Positions 34,337 to 44,102 are shown, numbered from the stretch's first letter. The stretch: DNA of 64,000 nucleotides from Rhodoblastus sp963828185 (GCA_963828185.1 CAWHDV010000008.1:62001-126000); one strand, 5' to 3'. The notes: generated by a model not told the origin, from the sequence alone. A program made the numbers and translations.

Positions 34337-36128
34337 TCACCGTTTTTGCAACGGCGCGCACCTTTGCATATTGGGCGTAACAACAAGCCTGTGGCCAGCT
34401 ACGATCAAATCGGGGTCGGGATGCGGCGCGGTCTGAACCTCGCCAGCTTTCAGCGCCTTTTGAATTTCCGTGCACCAGCTTTGGCCGGACAGATTGGCTG
34501 ACCGCCATTGCTGGTTTTCATCCTGTTCGAACAGCAGCGCCATGGCGGCGCCGTTGCTGAAGAGAATAGCCTCAGGCTTGCCGGCCTCCAGAGCGATGAA
34601 TTGCGCCGTGCAATGCGTGGCCTTCGGAAAGATGAAACAGGGCTCGGTGGCAAGGGCCAGATCGTTCAGGGCCGGCAGAAAGTTCTGCGGCAGCGCGCGT
34701 CCTTTCGGGAACACGTCGATGCGGGCGAGACGTTCGTCCACGGTCAAAGCTGCCGCCCGCGCCGCCGGCGCGGCAAAGGCATAGCGGTATTTCATCGCCT
34801 GCGCCCGCGTCGCCCCGAGGCGGATTGGCGCTTCAGGGTCGTCGCTCAAGCGCTTCAGGGCAACTTCGCCCCAGCGGGCGCCGTCGAATTTCAGCGCGGC
34901 GAAATCGAATTTATCCGGCGCGACGACGCCCGAGCGCAATCTGGCGAGTTGATTGGCGACCATCAGACGCGCCGGATCGGCCACAGGCGTGAAAAAGGCC
35001 AGGACCAACGCCAAAATCGCATAGGCGGCGCCGATATTGCCGTCTTCCAGCGCTTTCATCCTCGGCGCTGAGGCGATGGCGGCGAGATAAGTAAATGCGT
35101 AAACCGCGCCGACGGCGACGAAAGCGGCCGCCTCAATTCTTTGGACACTCCAGCCATATTGATTGACGCGCAGTGCCAGAGCCCAGGCGGCGAGACCGAC
35201 CAGAGGCGTCAGTTCCGCCGCGCCGAGGCCGGCGGCGAAACGTTTGACTTTCGACGCCGCCCAGGCTTCGCCGCCGTCCTGATAGGCGCAATTCACCAGG
35301 AAGACCAGCAAAGCCGCCGCCGTCAGCAGCAGGCCCCCGGCGAAATGGGTCCGCCACAAAGGTCCGAGCGAGATAAAGGGCAGGCAAAAAAGAAAGACGC
35401 CGATGATGATTGCGAGCAGCGGCAGCAGCCAAGAAAAAAGCGTCAACGCCAAACCGCGGGCGCCGCGAATGATCTGCGGCTGGAACGTCGGTAACATGCA
35501 GCGCGACCGCCAGGGCCAGATTGGTGGCGGGAATATAGAACCAGCGATGTTGGATCAACTTTTGGAAAAAATCGAGTTCGACCAGTTTGAACAGACCGGC
35601 GCCGAGAACCAGCACCAGCCAGAACAGGCCGATGAAAAGCGCAGCCATGAAAATCTGCGCGCCCTGGCGCCAGGCGGTTTCGAAATAGGCGCAATAGGTG
35701 GGCTTCCAGCTTTTTTCGCGGATCGAATCCGACGCCAAAGCCTGGGCGATAAAAAGGGCGGCCGTCAGCGAGAACCACAGGCCGGCCGGCAGGTCGAACT
35801 TGTTGGCGATCCATAAAAATTGGGTGACCGTTCCCCGCGTCGCGGCGTGATAGCCGACCAGCGCCACGGCCAGGCCCGCGCCGGCGATCCATAAGCCGAG
35901 TGCGGGCAGGCGCAACCGGCCGATGCCGAGCATGGCCATGATTGGCAGATAGACGGCGCAGAGCAGCAGCGGATCGAAGGCGGCGGGATTGTCGATCCAC
36001 CAGCCTTGCGGTTGTTCCTTCCACGACAGCAGGAGGTAAAGCGTCAAGGCCTGAACGAGGGCCACGGCAAGTCTTTGCCGAAAGGCGGATGAAGCGAGCA
36101 AAAGCCGGACGAAAGCAGGGTCGGTCAA
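34337..36128 (-). CDS. DUF4153 membrane protein, frameshifted as written near 35483
   Basis: The N-terminal part (36128 to about 35484) has at least five hydrophobic segments (TDPAFVRLLLASSAF, WFSLTAALFIAQALA and so on). In the next frame, from about 35497, the protein goes on with further membrane helices and a soluble C-terminus of about 190 residues. Dropping one base at 35483 gives LHVTDVQPQIIRGARGLAL across the join, a normal continuation for this family. Function is unknown; the name is from the domain. No other lesion is seen. Confidence 0.75.
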
Positions 36129-36299
36129 TGAAATTCCTCACCGATATCGCCTGGGGCGTGAAAAGGATGCGATCCGAAACAGTTGGGAATATATACGCCC
36201 GCCCGGCAGTTTCGCCATGGGTGGGCAAGCAATTCACCGAAACCTTTGAAGGGAGGACTGGCGCAGTCCATCATTCGCGCCTAAATTGATCGAGCGGCG

Positions 36300-36450
36300 C
36301 TGCGGGGTGCGTGAGGATCTTTCCCCGGGGCCTTACGATCCCCTAGGGAGCTGTCCCTGTCTTGGTCCGTGGACCTTGGCACACGGCGCCCACCTACTCT
36401 GTAGGTACCCGGGATCACGTCCCACGGCTTTTGTGGCCCGCACCCCTCGG
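36300..36450 (+). ncRNA. ssrS: Candidate 6S RNA
   Basis: No protein is recognised here. The stretch has the outline of 6S RNA, which binds the sigma-70 RNA polymerase holoenzyme. An end-closing stem pairs GGGGTGCG (36303-36310) with CGCACCCC (36439-36446), and further paired segments flank a central region (for example CTACTCTGTAG at 36394-36404). The 5-formyl-THF cyclo-ligase gene follows within 140 bases; ssrS directly upstream of that gene is a conserved pairing in proteobacteria. I see the stem and synteny; I could not fold it or compare it to the covariance model. The ends are approximate. Confidence 0.7.
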
Positions 36451-36486
36451 ATTTCTGGGTTCTCCGATGCGTCAAGTTCGGGCGCT

Positions 36487-36550
36487 CCCTTCTCCCGCCA
36501 AAGGGCGTTCGACAGAACGCCCGTCTTTCGACGGGCTAAGGGGAGAAGGG
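36487..36550. repeat. Nested palindromic element between the 6S candidate and fau
   Basis: Arms CCCTTCTCCC (36487-36496) and GGGAGAAGGG (36541-36550) are perfect inverse complements and enclose two smaller hairpins: GGGCGTTC/GAACGCCC (36503-36510 with 36515-36522) and CCCGTC/GACGGG (from 36520). The form recalls dispersed intergenic palindromes of alphaproteobacteria. It could end the 6S transcript or lie in the fau leader. Confidence 0.7.
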
Positions 36551-36584
36551 AAGGTCGCTGTTCGGCGACGCGGATGTCGTTTGA

Positions 36585-37196
36585 ATGATCACCGAAATCC
36601 GAATGGACAGTGAAAAAGGCGCCTTGCGCGCAAAAATGCGCGCGGCGCGGAACGCTCATCCCGCGAGCGAGCGGCAAGCCGCCGCGCAAAAGCTGGCTGA
36701 AACCGCGCCGGGCTTTCTGCGCGCCCTCGTTTCGCTGGCGCCAGCGAAATGCCCCGTCGCCCTCTACGCCGCCCTGCCGGGCGAACTCGATTGCCTGCCG
36801 CTGCTGCAAAAGCTGGCGGCGCAAGGCTTCCCGACGCTGCTGCCGGTCGCGGGCGAACGCGCGACGCCGCTGCGCTTCCTCCTGTGGCGGCCCGGCGAAA
36901 AGCTGGTCCCCGGGCGCTACGGCCTGCGTGAGCCTGAAGTTTCCGCGCCGGAGATGACGCCCAAAATCCTTCTTGCCCCCTTGCTCGGCTTCGACCAACG
37001 CGGCGGTCGTCTCGGCTTTGGCGGCGGCTATTACGACGCCACGCTGGCGCGTCTGCGTCCGGCCGGCCTCCTCGCCGCCGGCGGCCTGGCTTTTGCCGTT
37101 CAGGAAATCGACAGCATTCCGCTCGAACCGCACGACGCGAAACTCGATTTCGTGATAACGGAAGAAAGACTTCTGGATTTCACCCTGGATCGATAA
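36585..37196 (+). CDS. fau: 5-formyltetrahydrofolate cyclo-ligase
   Basis: This enzyme converts 5-formyl-THF to 5,10-methenyl-THF with ATP. The signature GRLGFGGGYYDATLARL (phosphate/folate loop) and LLAPLLGFDQRG are intact, as are KMRAARNAH and VPGRYGLREPE. I chose ATG 36585; MDSEKG at 36603 is the alternative. Its stop overlaps the next ATG (TAATG), so it is coupled to the phosphoesterase gene. It lies directly after the 6S RNA candidate. Confidence 0.95.
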   Translation: MITEIRMDSEKGALRAKMRAARNAHPASERQAAAQKLAETAPGFLRALVSLAPAKCPVALYAALPGELDCLPLLQKLAAQGFPTLLPVAGERATPLRFLLWRPGEKLVPGRYGLREPEVSAPEMTPKILLAPLLGFDQRGGRLGFGGGYYDATLARLRPAGLLAAGGLAFAVQEIDSIPLEPHDAKLDFVITEERLLDFTLDR

Positions 37197-38008
37197 TGCG
37201 TCTTCTTTTCATTGGCGACGTCATCGGCCGCTCCGGCCGGGCCGCCATCGCCGAACATGTGCCGGTCTTGCGCAAAAAACTCGGGCTCGACTTTGTCGTC
37301 GCCAATGGCGAGAACGCGGCCGGCGGCTTCGGCATCACCGAAAACATCGCCCAGGAATTCCTCAACGCCGGCGTCGATTGCATCACGCTCGGCAACCACG
37401 CCTTCGACCAGCGCGAGGCGCTGGTGTTCATCGAGCGCGCGCCGCACGTGCTGCGTCCGCTGAACTATCCGCCGGGCACGCCGGGGCGCGGCGCCTGGCT
37501 CTACGAGACCGCCAGGGGCGAGCGCGTGCTGGTCATGAGCGTGATGGGCCGCGTGTTCATGGACGCGATGGACGATCCATTCGCGGCGGTGGAGAAGGAG
37601 CTCGGCGCCTGTCCGCTTGGCCTCGCCTGCGACGCGGCCATTCTCGACATCCACGCCGAAGCCTCGAGCGAAAAGCAGGCGATGGCGCATTTCGCCGATG
37701 GCCGGGTGTCGCTGGCGATCGGCACCCACACCCACGTCCCCACCGCCGACGCGCGCATTCTCGCGCATGGAACGGCCTTTCAGACCGACGCCGGCATGAC
37801 CGGCGACTATGATTCCGTCATCGGCATGGACAAGGAAGAGCCGATCCGCCGTTTTACCCGGAAAACGCCGGGCTCGCGTTTCGAGCCGGCCGATGGCGCG
37901 GCGACGCTTTGCGGGCTGTTCGTGCAAACCGAGCCGGGCGGACTGGCGACGCGGGTCGAGCCGCTGCGCATCGGCGGCAGGCTGGCGCCGGCGATCCCGG
38001 CGGTCTGA
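37196..38008 (+). CDS. YmdB-family metallophosphoesterase (TIGR00282)
   Basis: This 270-residue protein has the calcineurin-like di-metal site of TIGR00282: GDVIGRSGR, NGENAAGGFG, TLGNHAFDQRE and GTHTHVPTAD. In Bacillus the homologue YmdB is a cyclic-nucleotide phosphodiesterase that affects biofilm choice; that role is not shown here. Its ATG overlaps the fau stop and its end nearly touches the convergent bestrophin-like gene. Confidence 0.92.
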   Translation: MRLLFIGDVIGRSGRAAIAEHVPVLRKKLGLDFVVANGENAAGGFGITENIAQEFLNAGVDCITLGNHAFDQREALVFIERAPHVLRPLNYPPGTPGRGAWLYETARGERVLVMSVMGRVFMDAMDDPFAAVEKELGACPLGLACDAAILDIHAEASSEKQAMAHFADGRVSLAIGTHTHVPTADARILAHGTAFQTDAGMTGDYDSVIGMDKEEPIRRFTRKTPGSRFEPADGAATLCGLFVQTEPGGLATRVEPLRIGGRLAPAIPAV

Positions 38009-38011
38009 ACC

Positions 38012-38926
38012 TCAGGTCAGGATCGATTCCCGCGGCTGCATTGGTTCGGGCAGCTTTTGCGCGCCCGCCGCCTGCAGCAATTCAATTTCGACGGTGCGGA
38101 CCAAGGCGTCGAGCGGCAGGTGGTTCGGCATGAGCCCGAACGGCTGCTCCAACTCGTCGCCCAGCGCGTCCAGCCCGAAAAACGCATAGGCGAGCAGGGC
38201 GGTGATGAATGGGGTGGCCCAGCCGCAGGCGCCGACGAGGCCGAAAGGCGCGAGCAGGCAGAAGAACCATGACGTGCGGTGCAGCAGCAACGAATAGGAG
38301 AACGGCGTCGGCGTCGAAGCGATGCGCTCGCAGGCGGCCTGCACGCCATTCAGCTCCTCAATGTGCAACTCAAGCGAAACGGAGAGGTTTTCGCCGATCT
38401 CGCCCTGGCGCAGGGCGTCCGCCAATTCGCTGCTGAGGGCTTTCAGCGTCGCCGCCGGGCGGTTGCGTTGCGAGCGAAGGGCGGCGGCTTCATCGGCCGG
38501 CAGCCACGGCCCAGCGGCGGCGCATTCGTCGCCGTCGCGCAGGCGCGCGGCGAGACAGGCGGAAAAGCCGATGATGCGGTGAAGCATGCGGGCGTTGCGC
38601 GCTGCATTGGCCGGCAGATAGACGGAAATTTTCCGCGCCAGGCTGCGTGACTGGTCGATCAGATGGCCCCATTGCTTGCGGCCCTCCCACCAGCGCTCGT
38701 AGCAGACGTTGTTGCGGAAGCCGAGGAAGATGGAAAGGACGAGGCCGAGCAGGCTGAACGGCGCGAGCGTGATCTCCGGCAGCGGCGCGCGCCAAAGCTC
38801 CGGCGCGGCGGAGACGAGCACCGCGACCAGGCTCACCAGCAAAATATGCGTGCCGATGCGCGGCAACACGGTGCCGCGCACGGAAAAGAGCATGGACAGG
38901 ATGCTGAGCTGTTTTTCGACGACCAT
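38012..38926 (-). CDS. Bestrophin-like channel protein
   Basis: This 304-residue inner-membrane protein matches the bestrophin/UPF0187 family. The signature FLGFRNNVCYERWWEGRKQWG in outline is present in full, with hydrophobic helices before it and near the C-terminus (FCLLAPFGLVGACGW). Bacterial bestrophins form pentameric anion or cation channels. I chose ATG 38926 (MVVEKQLS); the frame runs to 39019. Confidence 0.9.
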   Translation of the reverse strand: MVVEKQLSILSMLFSVRGTVLPRIGTHILLVSLVAVLVSAAPELWRAPLPEITLAPFSLLGLVLSIFLGFRNNVCYERWWEGRKQWGHLIDQSRSLARKISVYLPANAARNARMLHRIIGFSACLAARLRDGDECAAAGPWLPADEAAALRSQRNRPAATLKALSSELADALRQGEIGENLSVSLELHIEELNGVQAACERIASTPTPFSYSLLLHRTSWFFCLLAPFGLVGACGWATPFITALLAYAFFGLDALGDELEQPFGLMPNHLPLDALVRTVEIELLQAAGAQKLPEPMQPRESILT

Positions 38927-39126
38927 GATTCGTCCGGCTTTTTTCGGGCCCGAGAGATAGACCAGAAAGGCCGCCGCCAAAAGTTTTTTGCCGGCGGACG
39001 GCTCCGGCGCTCGTCCCACTTTTCAGGCGCTGCGCGCGCGTCTATAAGGCGCGGATCCTTATTTTCATCCTTCCGTCGCGCTCGAGTGAGCCGGGAAGGC
39101 GTTTTCGAGAGACATCAGGGGCGCAC

Positions 39127-39873
39127 ATGGCCGGGCATAGTCAGTTCAAGAACATCATGCACCGCAAGGGCAAGGCCGACGCCGCCCGCTCAAAACTGTT
39201 TTCCAAGCTGGCGCGCGAAATCACCGTCGCGGCCAAGATGGGCCTGCCCGATCCCAACATGAACGCGCGCCTGCGCGCCGCCTGCATCGCGGCGCGTGTC
39301 GAAAACATGCCCAAGGACAATATCGAGCGGGCGATCAAGAAGGCCGCCGGCGCCGATGGCGAAAACTATGATGAAGTGCGCTACGAGGGCTACGCGCCGG
39401 GCGGCGTGGCGGTGATCATCGAGGCCTTGACCGACAACCGCAACCGCACGGCGGGCGAAGTGCGCTCCTATTTCACCAAGGCCGGCGGCGCTTTGGCGGA
39501 AACCGGCGCGGTCTCCTTCATGTTCGACCATGTCGGCCAGATCGAATTCGATCCCAAGTCGGCAGGCGACGACGCGATGATGGAGGCGGCGATCGAGGCC
39601 GGGGCCGAGGATGTCGCCTCGACGCCGGACGGCCATGAGATCACCACCACACTGGAAGACCTGGTCGAGGTCACCAAGGCGCTCGAAGCCAAGTTCGGCG
39701 AGCCCAGGAAGTCGAAGCTGGTGTGGAAGCCGCAGAACAATATCGCGGTGGACGACGAGGCAGGCGAAAAGATCCTGCGCCTGATCGGCTCGCTCGAAGA
39801 CAATGACGACGTGCAGAACGTCTACGCCAATTTCGAGATTTCCGACGCGCTGATGGCGAAAATGGGCGCGTGA
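39127..39873 (+). CDS. YebC/PmpR-family DNA-binding regulatory protein
   Basis: This 248-residue protein is a standard YebC: MAGHSQFKNIMHRKGKADAA at the start, then KMGLPDPNMNARL, RYEGYAPGGVAVIIEALTDN in outline and NRTAGEVRSYFTKAGG. YebC proteins were described as transcriptional regulators and are now linked to translation of proline-rich stretches. ruvC, often next to it, is not here. Confidence 0.95.
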   Translation: MAGHSQFKNIMHRKGKADAARSKLFSKLAREITVAAKMGLPDPNMNARLRAACIAARVENMPKDNIERAIKKAAGADGENYDEVRYEGYAPGGVAVIIEALTDNRNRTAGEVRSYFTKAGGALAETGAVSFMFDHVGQIEFDPKSAGDDAMMEAAIEAGAEDVASTPDGHEITTTLEDLVEVTKALEAKFGEPRKSKLVWKPQNNIAVDDEAGEKILRLIGSLEDNDDVQNVYANFEISDALMAKMGA

Positions 39874-39894
39874 ACTTTGCATTCCGCAAAATGA

Positions 39895-39935
39895 AAAGGC
39901 CCCGGCGATGAATTTCGCCGGGGCCTTTCGCTTTT
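39895..39935 (+). terminator. Terminator after yebC
   Basis: AAAGGCCCCGGCG (39895-39907) pairs with CGCCGGGGCCTTT (39916-39928) around 8 bases, followed by CGCTTTTT. The stem is perfect and can serve convergent prpE too, since A residues precede it. Confidence 0.9.
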
Positions 39936-39959
39936 TGCGCGCCGCTGGCGGCTGCTTCC

Positions 39960-41864
39960 TCACACGCCCTTGTTTTCCAAGGCCGCCATGATCTCGTCCA
40001 TGATCGAGGGGTCGTCGATGGTGGCGGGCATGGTCCAGGGATCGTGGTCGGCGATCTTCTTCATCGTGCCGCGCAGGATTTTGCCCGAGCGGGTCTTGGG
40101 CAGGCGGTTGACGGTGATGGCGATCTTGAACGCCGCCACCGGGCCGATCTTGTCGCGCACCAGCTTGACCAGGTCCTTCTCGATGTCGATCGGCGAGCGC
40201 GTCACGCCCGATTTCAGCACCACGAAGCCGCAGGGCTGCTCGCCCTTGAGTTCGTCCTTGACGCCGATGACCGCGCATTCCGCGACATCGGGATGGGAGG
40301 CCAGCACTTCCTCCATGCCGCCGGTCGAGAGCCTGTGTCCGGCGACGTTGATGATGTCGTCGGTGCGGCCCATGATGTAGAGATAGCCGTCGGCGTCGAC
40401 AAAGCCCGCGTCGGCGGTCTTGTAGAAGCCGGGGAAGTCGATCAGGTAGGATTCCTTCATCCGCCCGTCCTGCTTCCACAGCGTCGGCAGGCAGCCGGGA
40501 GGCAGCGGCAGCTTCACCACGATCGAGCCCATCTTGCCCGCCGCGACCGGATGGCACCCCTCGTCGACGATCTGCACGTCATAGCCGGGCATGGCCACGG
40601 TGGGCGAGCCGTGCTTGACCGGCAGCGCGCCAAGGCCGACCGGATTGCCGGCGATGGCCCAGCCGGTTTCCGTCTGCCACCAATGGTCGATGACCGGCAC
40701 GCCCAGAACCTTCTCCGCCCAGGCGACGGTGTCCGGATCGGCGCGCTCGCCGGCCAGGAACAGCGTGCGCAGGCTTTTGCCGACGTTGTACCGCTTCAGG
40801 TGCTCGGCGTTCGGGTCCTCCTTGCGCACGGCGCGGAAGGCGGTCGGCGCGGTGAACAGGGCCTTGACGTCATATTCCTCGATCATGCGCCAGAAGGCGC
40901 CGGCGTCCGGCGTGCCGATTGGCTTGCCCTCATAGACGACGGTCGTCGCGCCGTGCAGCAATTGCGCATAGATGATGTAGGAATGGCCGACCACCCAGCC
41001 GACGTCGGAGGCCGCCCAGAACACCTCGCCCGGCTCGATGCCGTAGAGGTTTTTCATCGTCCATTTCAGGGCGACGGCATGGCCGCCGTTGTCGCGCACC
41101 ACGCCCTTGGGGATGCCGGTCGTGCCGGAGGTGTAAAGGATATAAAGCGGGTCGGTGGCCGCCATTTCCTCCGGCTCGACGGTGCGGCGCTCCGCCAGCG
41201 CTGCGACCACCAGGTTGGCCCAGTCGAAGTCGCGGCCGGCGATCATCGAGGACTGTTCCTGCGGACGCTGCAGCAGCAGCACCTTTTCCGGCTTGACGGC
41301 CGCCAGGTCGATCGCCTCGTCGAGCAGGGGCTTGTATTTGACGACGCGGTTCGGCTCGATGCCGCATGAGGCGGTGAGGATGATCTTCGGCTCGCAATCG
41401 TTGATGCGGGTCGCCAGCTCCTTGGCCGCGAAGCCGCCAAACACCACCGAATGGATGGCGCCGATGCGGGCGCAGGCCAGCACGCCGATCACCGCCTCGG
41501 GGATCATCGGCATGTAGGCCAGCACGCGGTCGCCCTTGGCGACGCCGAAATCCTTCAGCACAGCCGCGACGGCGTTCACTTCCGCCAGCAATTGGGCATA
41601 GGTGTAGGTGCGCTTGAAGCCGGTGACGGGGCTGTCGTAGATCAGCGCGGCCTGTTCGGCGCGGCCGTTCTTCACGTGGCGGTCGAGCGCGTTGTAGCAG
41701 GTGTTGAGCGTGCCATCGGGAAACCAGCGGCCATAAACGCCCGCCTGCGGGTCGAAAACCGTCTTCGGCGGCTTGATCCAGTCGATTTCCTTGGCCGCTT
41801 CGCCCCAGAAGGCGAGCGGATCTTTTTTCCAGAATCCATAGACGTCATGATAGCGGCTGGACAT
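39960..41864 (-). CDS. prpE: Propionyl-CoA synthetase
   Basis: This AMP-forming acyl-CoA synthetase activates propionate (and acetate less well). The AMP signature YTSGTTGIPKGVVRDNGGH is the PrpE version, with the downstream WWQTETGWAI, KTADAGFVDADGYLYIMGRTDDIINVAGHRLSTG in outline and the acylation-site KTRSGKILRGTM. At 634 residues it is full length. The methylcitrate or methylmalonyl genes it would feed are not in the window. Confidence 0.92.
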   Translation of the reverse strand: MSSRYHDVYGFWKKDPLAFWGEAAKEIDWIKPPKTVFDPQAGVYGRWFPDGTLNTCYNALDRHVKNGRAEQAALIYDSPVTGFKRTYTYAQLLAEVNAVAAVLKDFGVAKGDRVLAYMPMIPEAVIGVLACARIGAIHSVVFGGFAAKELATRINDCEPKIILTASCGIEPNRVVKYKPLLDEAIDLAAVKPEKVLLLQRPQEQSSMIAGRDFDWANLVVAALAERRTVEPEEMAATDPLYILYTSGTTGIPKGVVRDNGGHAVALKWTMKNLYGIEPGEVFWAASDVGWVVGHSYIIYAQLLHGATTVVYEGKPIGTPDAGAFWRMIEEYDVKALFTAPTAFRAVRKEDPNAEHLKRYNVGKSLRTLFLAGERADPDTVAWAEKVLGVPVIDHWWQTETGWAIAGNPVGLGALPVKHGSPTVAMPGYDVQIVDEGCHPVAAGKMGSIVVKLPLPPGCLPTLWKQDGRMKESYLIDFPGFYKTADAGFVDADGYLYIMGRTDDIINVAGHRLSTGGMEEVLASHPDVAECAVIGVKDELKGEQPCGFVVLKSGVTRSPIDIEKDLVKLVRDKIGPVAAFKIAITVNRLPKTRSGKILRGTMKKIADHDPWTMPATIDDPSIMDEIMAALENKGV

Positions 41865-42029
41865 TTTGTTTCCCCTCGCTCCTGTTTCCCGCGCCAGATA
41901 TTCCCCACGCGGGGCCGGATTTGTGACGGAAATTGCGCCGCCGTGGGCGATAAGTCCAGAATGGCGCGCTCAATCCTTCGGCTAATACGGCCGCGCTCGG
42001 GCGCCGTTGCGTGAATTTTAACGGCCGCA

Positions 42030-43310
42030 ATGCCAGAAAGAGGACTTCAGCCGGGAGCCGCCGTGTCGCCGCGCCAAAAGGTCATCGACTTCATTCGCGA
42101 GGCGCGCTGGCTCGATGGCCACCGCGCGCGCGCCTATGTGCGAATATTGGCCGCCATCGAGATTTTGGGACTGATCGGCCTCATCGTGACGTCGCGCCAT
42201 GGCGCGGACCTGCGCGGCGAGCCGCTCGGCGCCGATTTCAGCAGTTTCTGGACCGCGGCGCGGCTGGCCTGGTCCGGCGCGCCGGCCTCGGTCTACGATC
42301 CATCCATCCATCACGCCGCCGAACAGGCGTATTTCGGCGCCCGTTTCGGCTGGTGCGCCTTTTTCTATCCGCCGGTCTTTCTGCTGCTCTGCCTGCCCTT
42401 GGCGCTCGCGCCCTATTTCGTTTCCCTCGCGATCTGGCTGGCGGCGACAGGCTTTTTCTATCTCGGGACGGTGCGGCATATTGTCGCGAAAAAGGTCGGC
42501 GTCCTGCCGATCCTGGCGTTTCCGGCTGTCTTCACGACCATCGGACACGGCCAGAACGCCTTTTTGTCGACGGCGCTGTTCGGCGCGGGCGCGGCCTTCC
42601 TCGGCAAGAGGCCGGCGCTGGCCGGCGTTTTTTTCGGCGCCCTTTGCTACAAGCCGCAACTGGCCGTGGTTCTTCCGCTCGGCCTTGCGGTGACTGGCCG
42701 CTGGCGGACGCTGTTCGTTACGGGCGCGACCGCGCTGGCGCTGGCCGCCCTGTCTTTTGGCGTTTTCGGCGAGGCGACCTGGCGCGCCTTTCTCGCCGAG
42801 GCGCCGCTCGCCCGCGCCACGCTGGAGCAGGGACTGGTCGGGCCGGAGAAGATGCAAAGCCTGTTCGCCGCCATTCGCCTGCTCGGCGGCTCCATTTCGC
42901 TCGCCTATGCGGGGCAGGCCATCATGACAGCCGCGGTCTGCGCCGCGCTGGTCGCCACGCTGCGCCGGACGCCCGACGCTGTGGCGCAGGGCGTGCTGAT
43001 GGCCGCCGCCGCGCCGCTCGCCACGCCTTTCGTGCTCGACTACGACCTGACCCTGCTGGCGCTGCCGCTGGCTTACCTGCTGACGCGGGCGCTGGCGACC
43101 CGATTCCTCCCTTACGAAAAGATCATCCTGCTCGCCGCCTTCGCCTTGCCGGCCTTCGCCCGTTCCCTTGGGGAACACGCCCACCTGCCGCTGGGCGCCG
43201 TCGTTGTGGCGCTGCTGTTCGCCACCCTGGCCCGCCGCGTGCGCGCCGAACAGTCAGGCGCGTTCGCCCATGTCGCGAGCGCCGCCCCGCTCGCGTCCGG
43301 AGCGGCATGA
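42030..43310 (+). CDS. GT87-family membrane glycosyltransferase (DUF2029)
   Basis: This polytopic protein has about nine to ten hydrophobic helices and the GT87 features: an early DFSSFWTAARLAW with acidic residues after the first helix, SVYDPSIHH, CAFFYPPVFLLLCLPLAL and GHGQNAFLSTALFGAG. GT87 enzymes use polyprenyl-linked sugars (mannosyl or arabinosyl transfer). The acceptor is unknown. The gene stands alone, divergent from prpE. Confidence 0.82.
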   Translation: MPERGLQPGAAVSPRQKVIDFIREARWLDGHRARAYVRILAAIEILGLIGLIVTSRHGADLRGEPLGADFSSFWTAARLAWSGAPASVYDPSIHHAAEQAYFGARFGWCAFFYPPVFLLLCLPLALAPYFVSLAIWLAATGFFYLGTVRHIVAKKVGVLPILAFPAVFTTIGHGQNAFLSTALFGAGAAFLGKRPALAGVFFGALCYKPQLAVVLPLGLAVTGRWRTLFVTGATALALAALSFGVFGEATWRAFLAEAPLARATLEQGLVGPEKMQSLFAAIRLLGGSISLAYAGQAIMTAAVCAALVATLRRTPDAVAQGVLMAAAAPLATPFVLDYDLTLLALPLAYLLTRALATRFLPYEKIILLAAFALPAFARSLGEHAHLPLGAVVVALLFATLARRVRAEQSGAFAHVASAAPLASGAA

Positions 43311-43313
43311 AAA

Positions 43314-43348
43314 AAACCGCCGGAACCAAGTTCCGGCGGTTTCTTTCA
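43314..43348 (+). terminator. Terminator after the GT87 gene
   Basis: AAACCGCCGGAA (43314-43325) pairs with TTCCGGCGGTTT (43331-43342) around 5 bases, followed by CTTTC. It is flanked by A residues upstream and may also serve the convergent DUF465 gene. Confidence 0.85.
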
Positions 43349-43380
43349 CGGCGACGGACGCCGAATCTCATCGCGCCAAT

Positions 43381-43587
43381 TCAATGCACCATTTCTTTCA
43401 TGGCGCTTTTCTCCTCGACGGTATCGTGGCGCAATTTGGCGATTTCGTCCTTGAGCAGCAATTTACGTCGCTTCAGTTCATGCAGTTTCAGCTCATCTAC
43501 AGAGGGGTGGATTTCCTCTTTCTCGATCTCTCGTTGCAGCGACATATGGCGGCGCTCGAGTTCGGCGAGATGGCTTTGCAGGGACAT
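43381..43587 (-). CDS. DUF465 (YdcH-like) protein
   Basis: This 68-residue coiled-coil protein is of the DUF465 family (SLQSHLAELERRHMSLQREIEKE, then LKLHELKRRKLLLKDEIAKLRHD). Such proteins are common in proteobacteria and have no assigned role. I chose ATG 43587. A second DUF465 gene lies 300 bases away on the other strand. Confidence 0.88.
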   Translation of the reverse strand: MSLQSHLAELERRHMSLQREIEKEEIHPSVDELKLHELKRRKLLLKDEIAKLRHDTVEEKSAMKEMVH

Positions 43588-43883
43588 GCGCAACTCCTAT
43601 CGATGCTTCGACGACAGGATTGTGACACGATCGCGTGAAGCCGCAAGAGAAAATTTGTGCTATGAAAGTCGTGTCTTACCGACGCGTGAATGACCCTTGG
43701 GCGCCCAGTAAACTTCGCCTTTCGGGGCCTTGCGCTGACGGCCTTGCGCTCCTCACGGCGCTGTGTCGCGCGGCCTTGCTCTTGGCGCGCGAGGCGCACA
43801 TAATCGGCGCAAAGGCGCGACGGGCGCCGACTTCGAAAAAGGCGCGCACGGCGCGCCGACTTGGAAATGGCCAGCGGCTTTCG

Positions 43884-44102
43884 ATGAGCAAAGAATTGAG
43901 CGAAGACGAGCGGGCAGAATTCTCCAACGAGGTCGAGCGTCTGCGGCAGGAGCATCGCGATCTCGACGCCGCCATCGGCGCGCTGATAGCGGTGGGCGCC
44001 AATGACAGGTTGCAATTGCAGCGGCTGAAAAAGCGCAAGCTGGCGTTGCGCGACCGCATTTCCTTCCTCGAGGACGCGCTGACGCCCGATATCATAGCGT
44101 AG
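43884..44102 (+). CDS. DUF465 (YdcH-like) protein, second copy
   Basis: This 72-residue protein is a second DUF465 member: EVERLRQEHRDLDAAIGALI and LQLQRLKKRKLALRDRISFLED. It precedes purE by about 90 bases on the same strand. I chose ATG 43884; the open frame runs far upstream but is basic and not homologous. The upstream gap of 290 bases between the two copies holds no other gene. Confidence 0.88.
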   Translation: MSKELSEDERAEFSNEVERLRQEHRDLDAAIGALIAVGANDRLQLQRLKKRKLALRDRISFLEDALTPDIIA

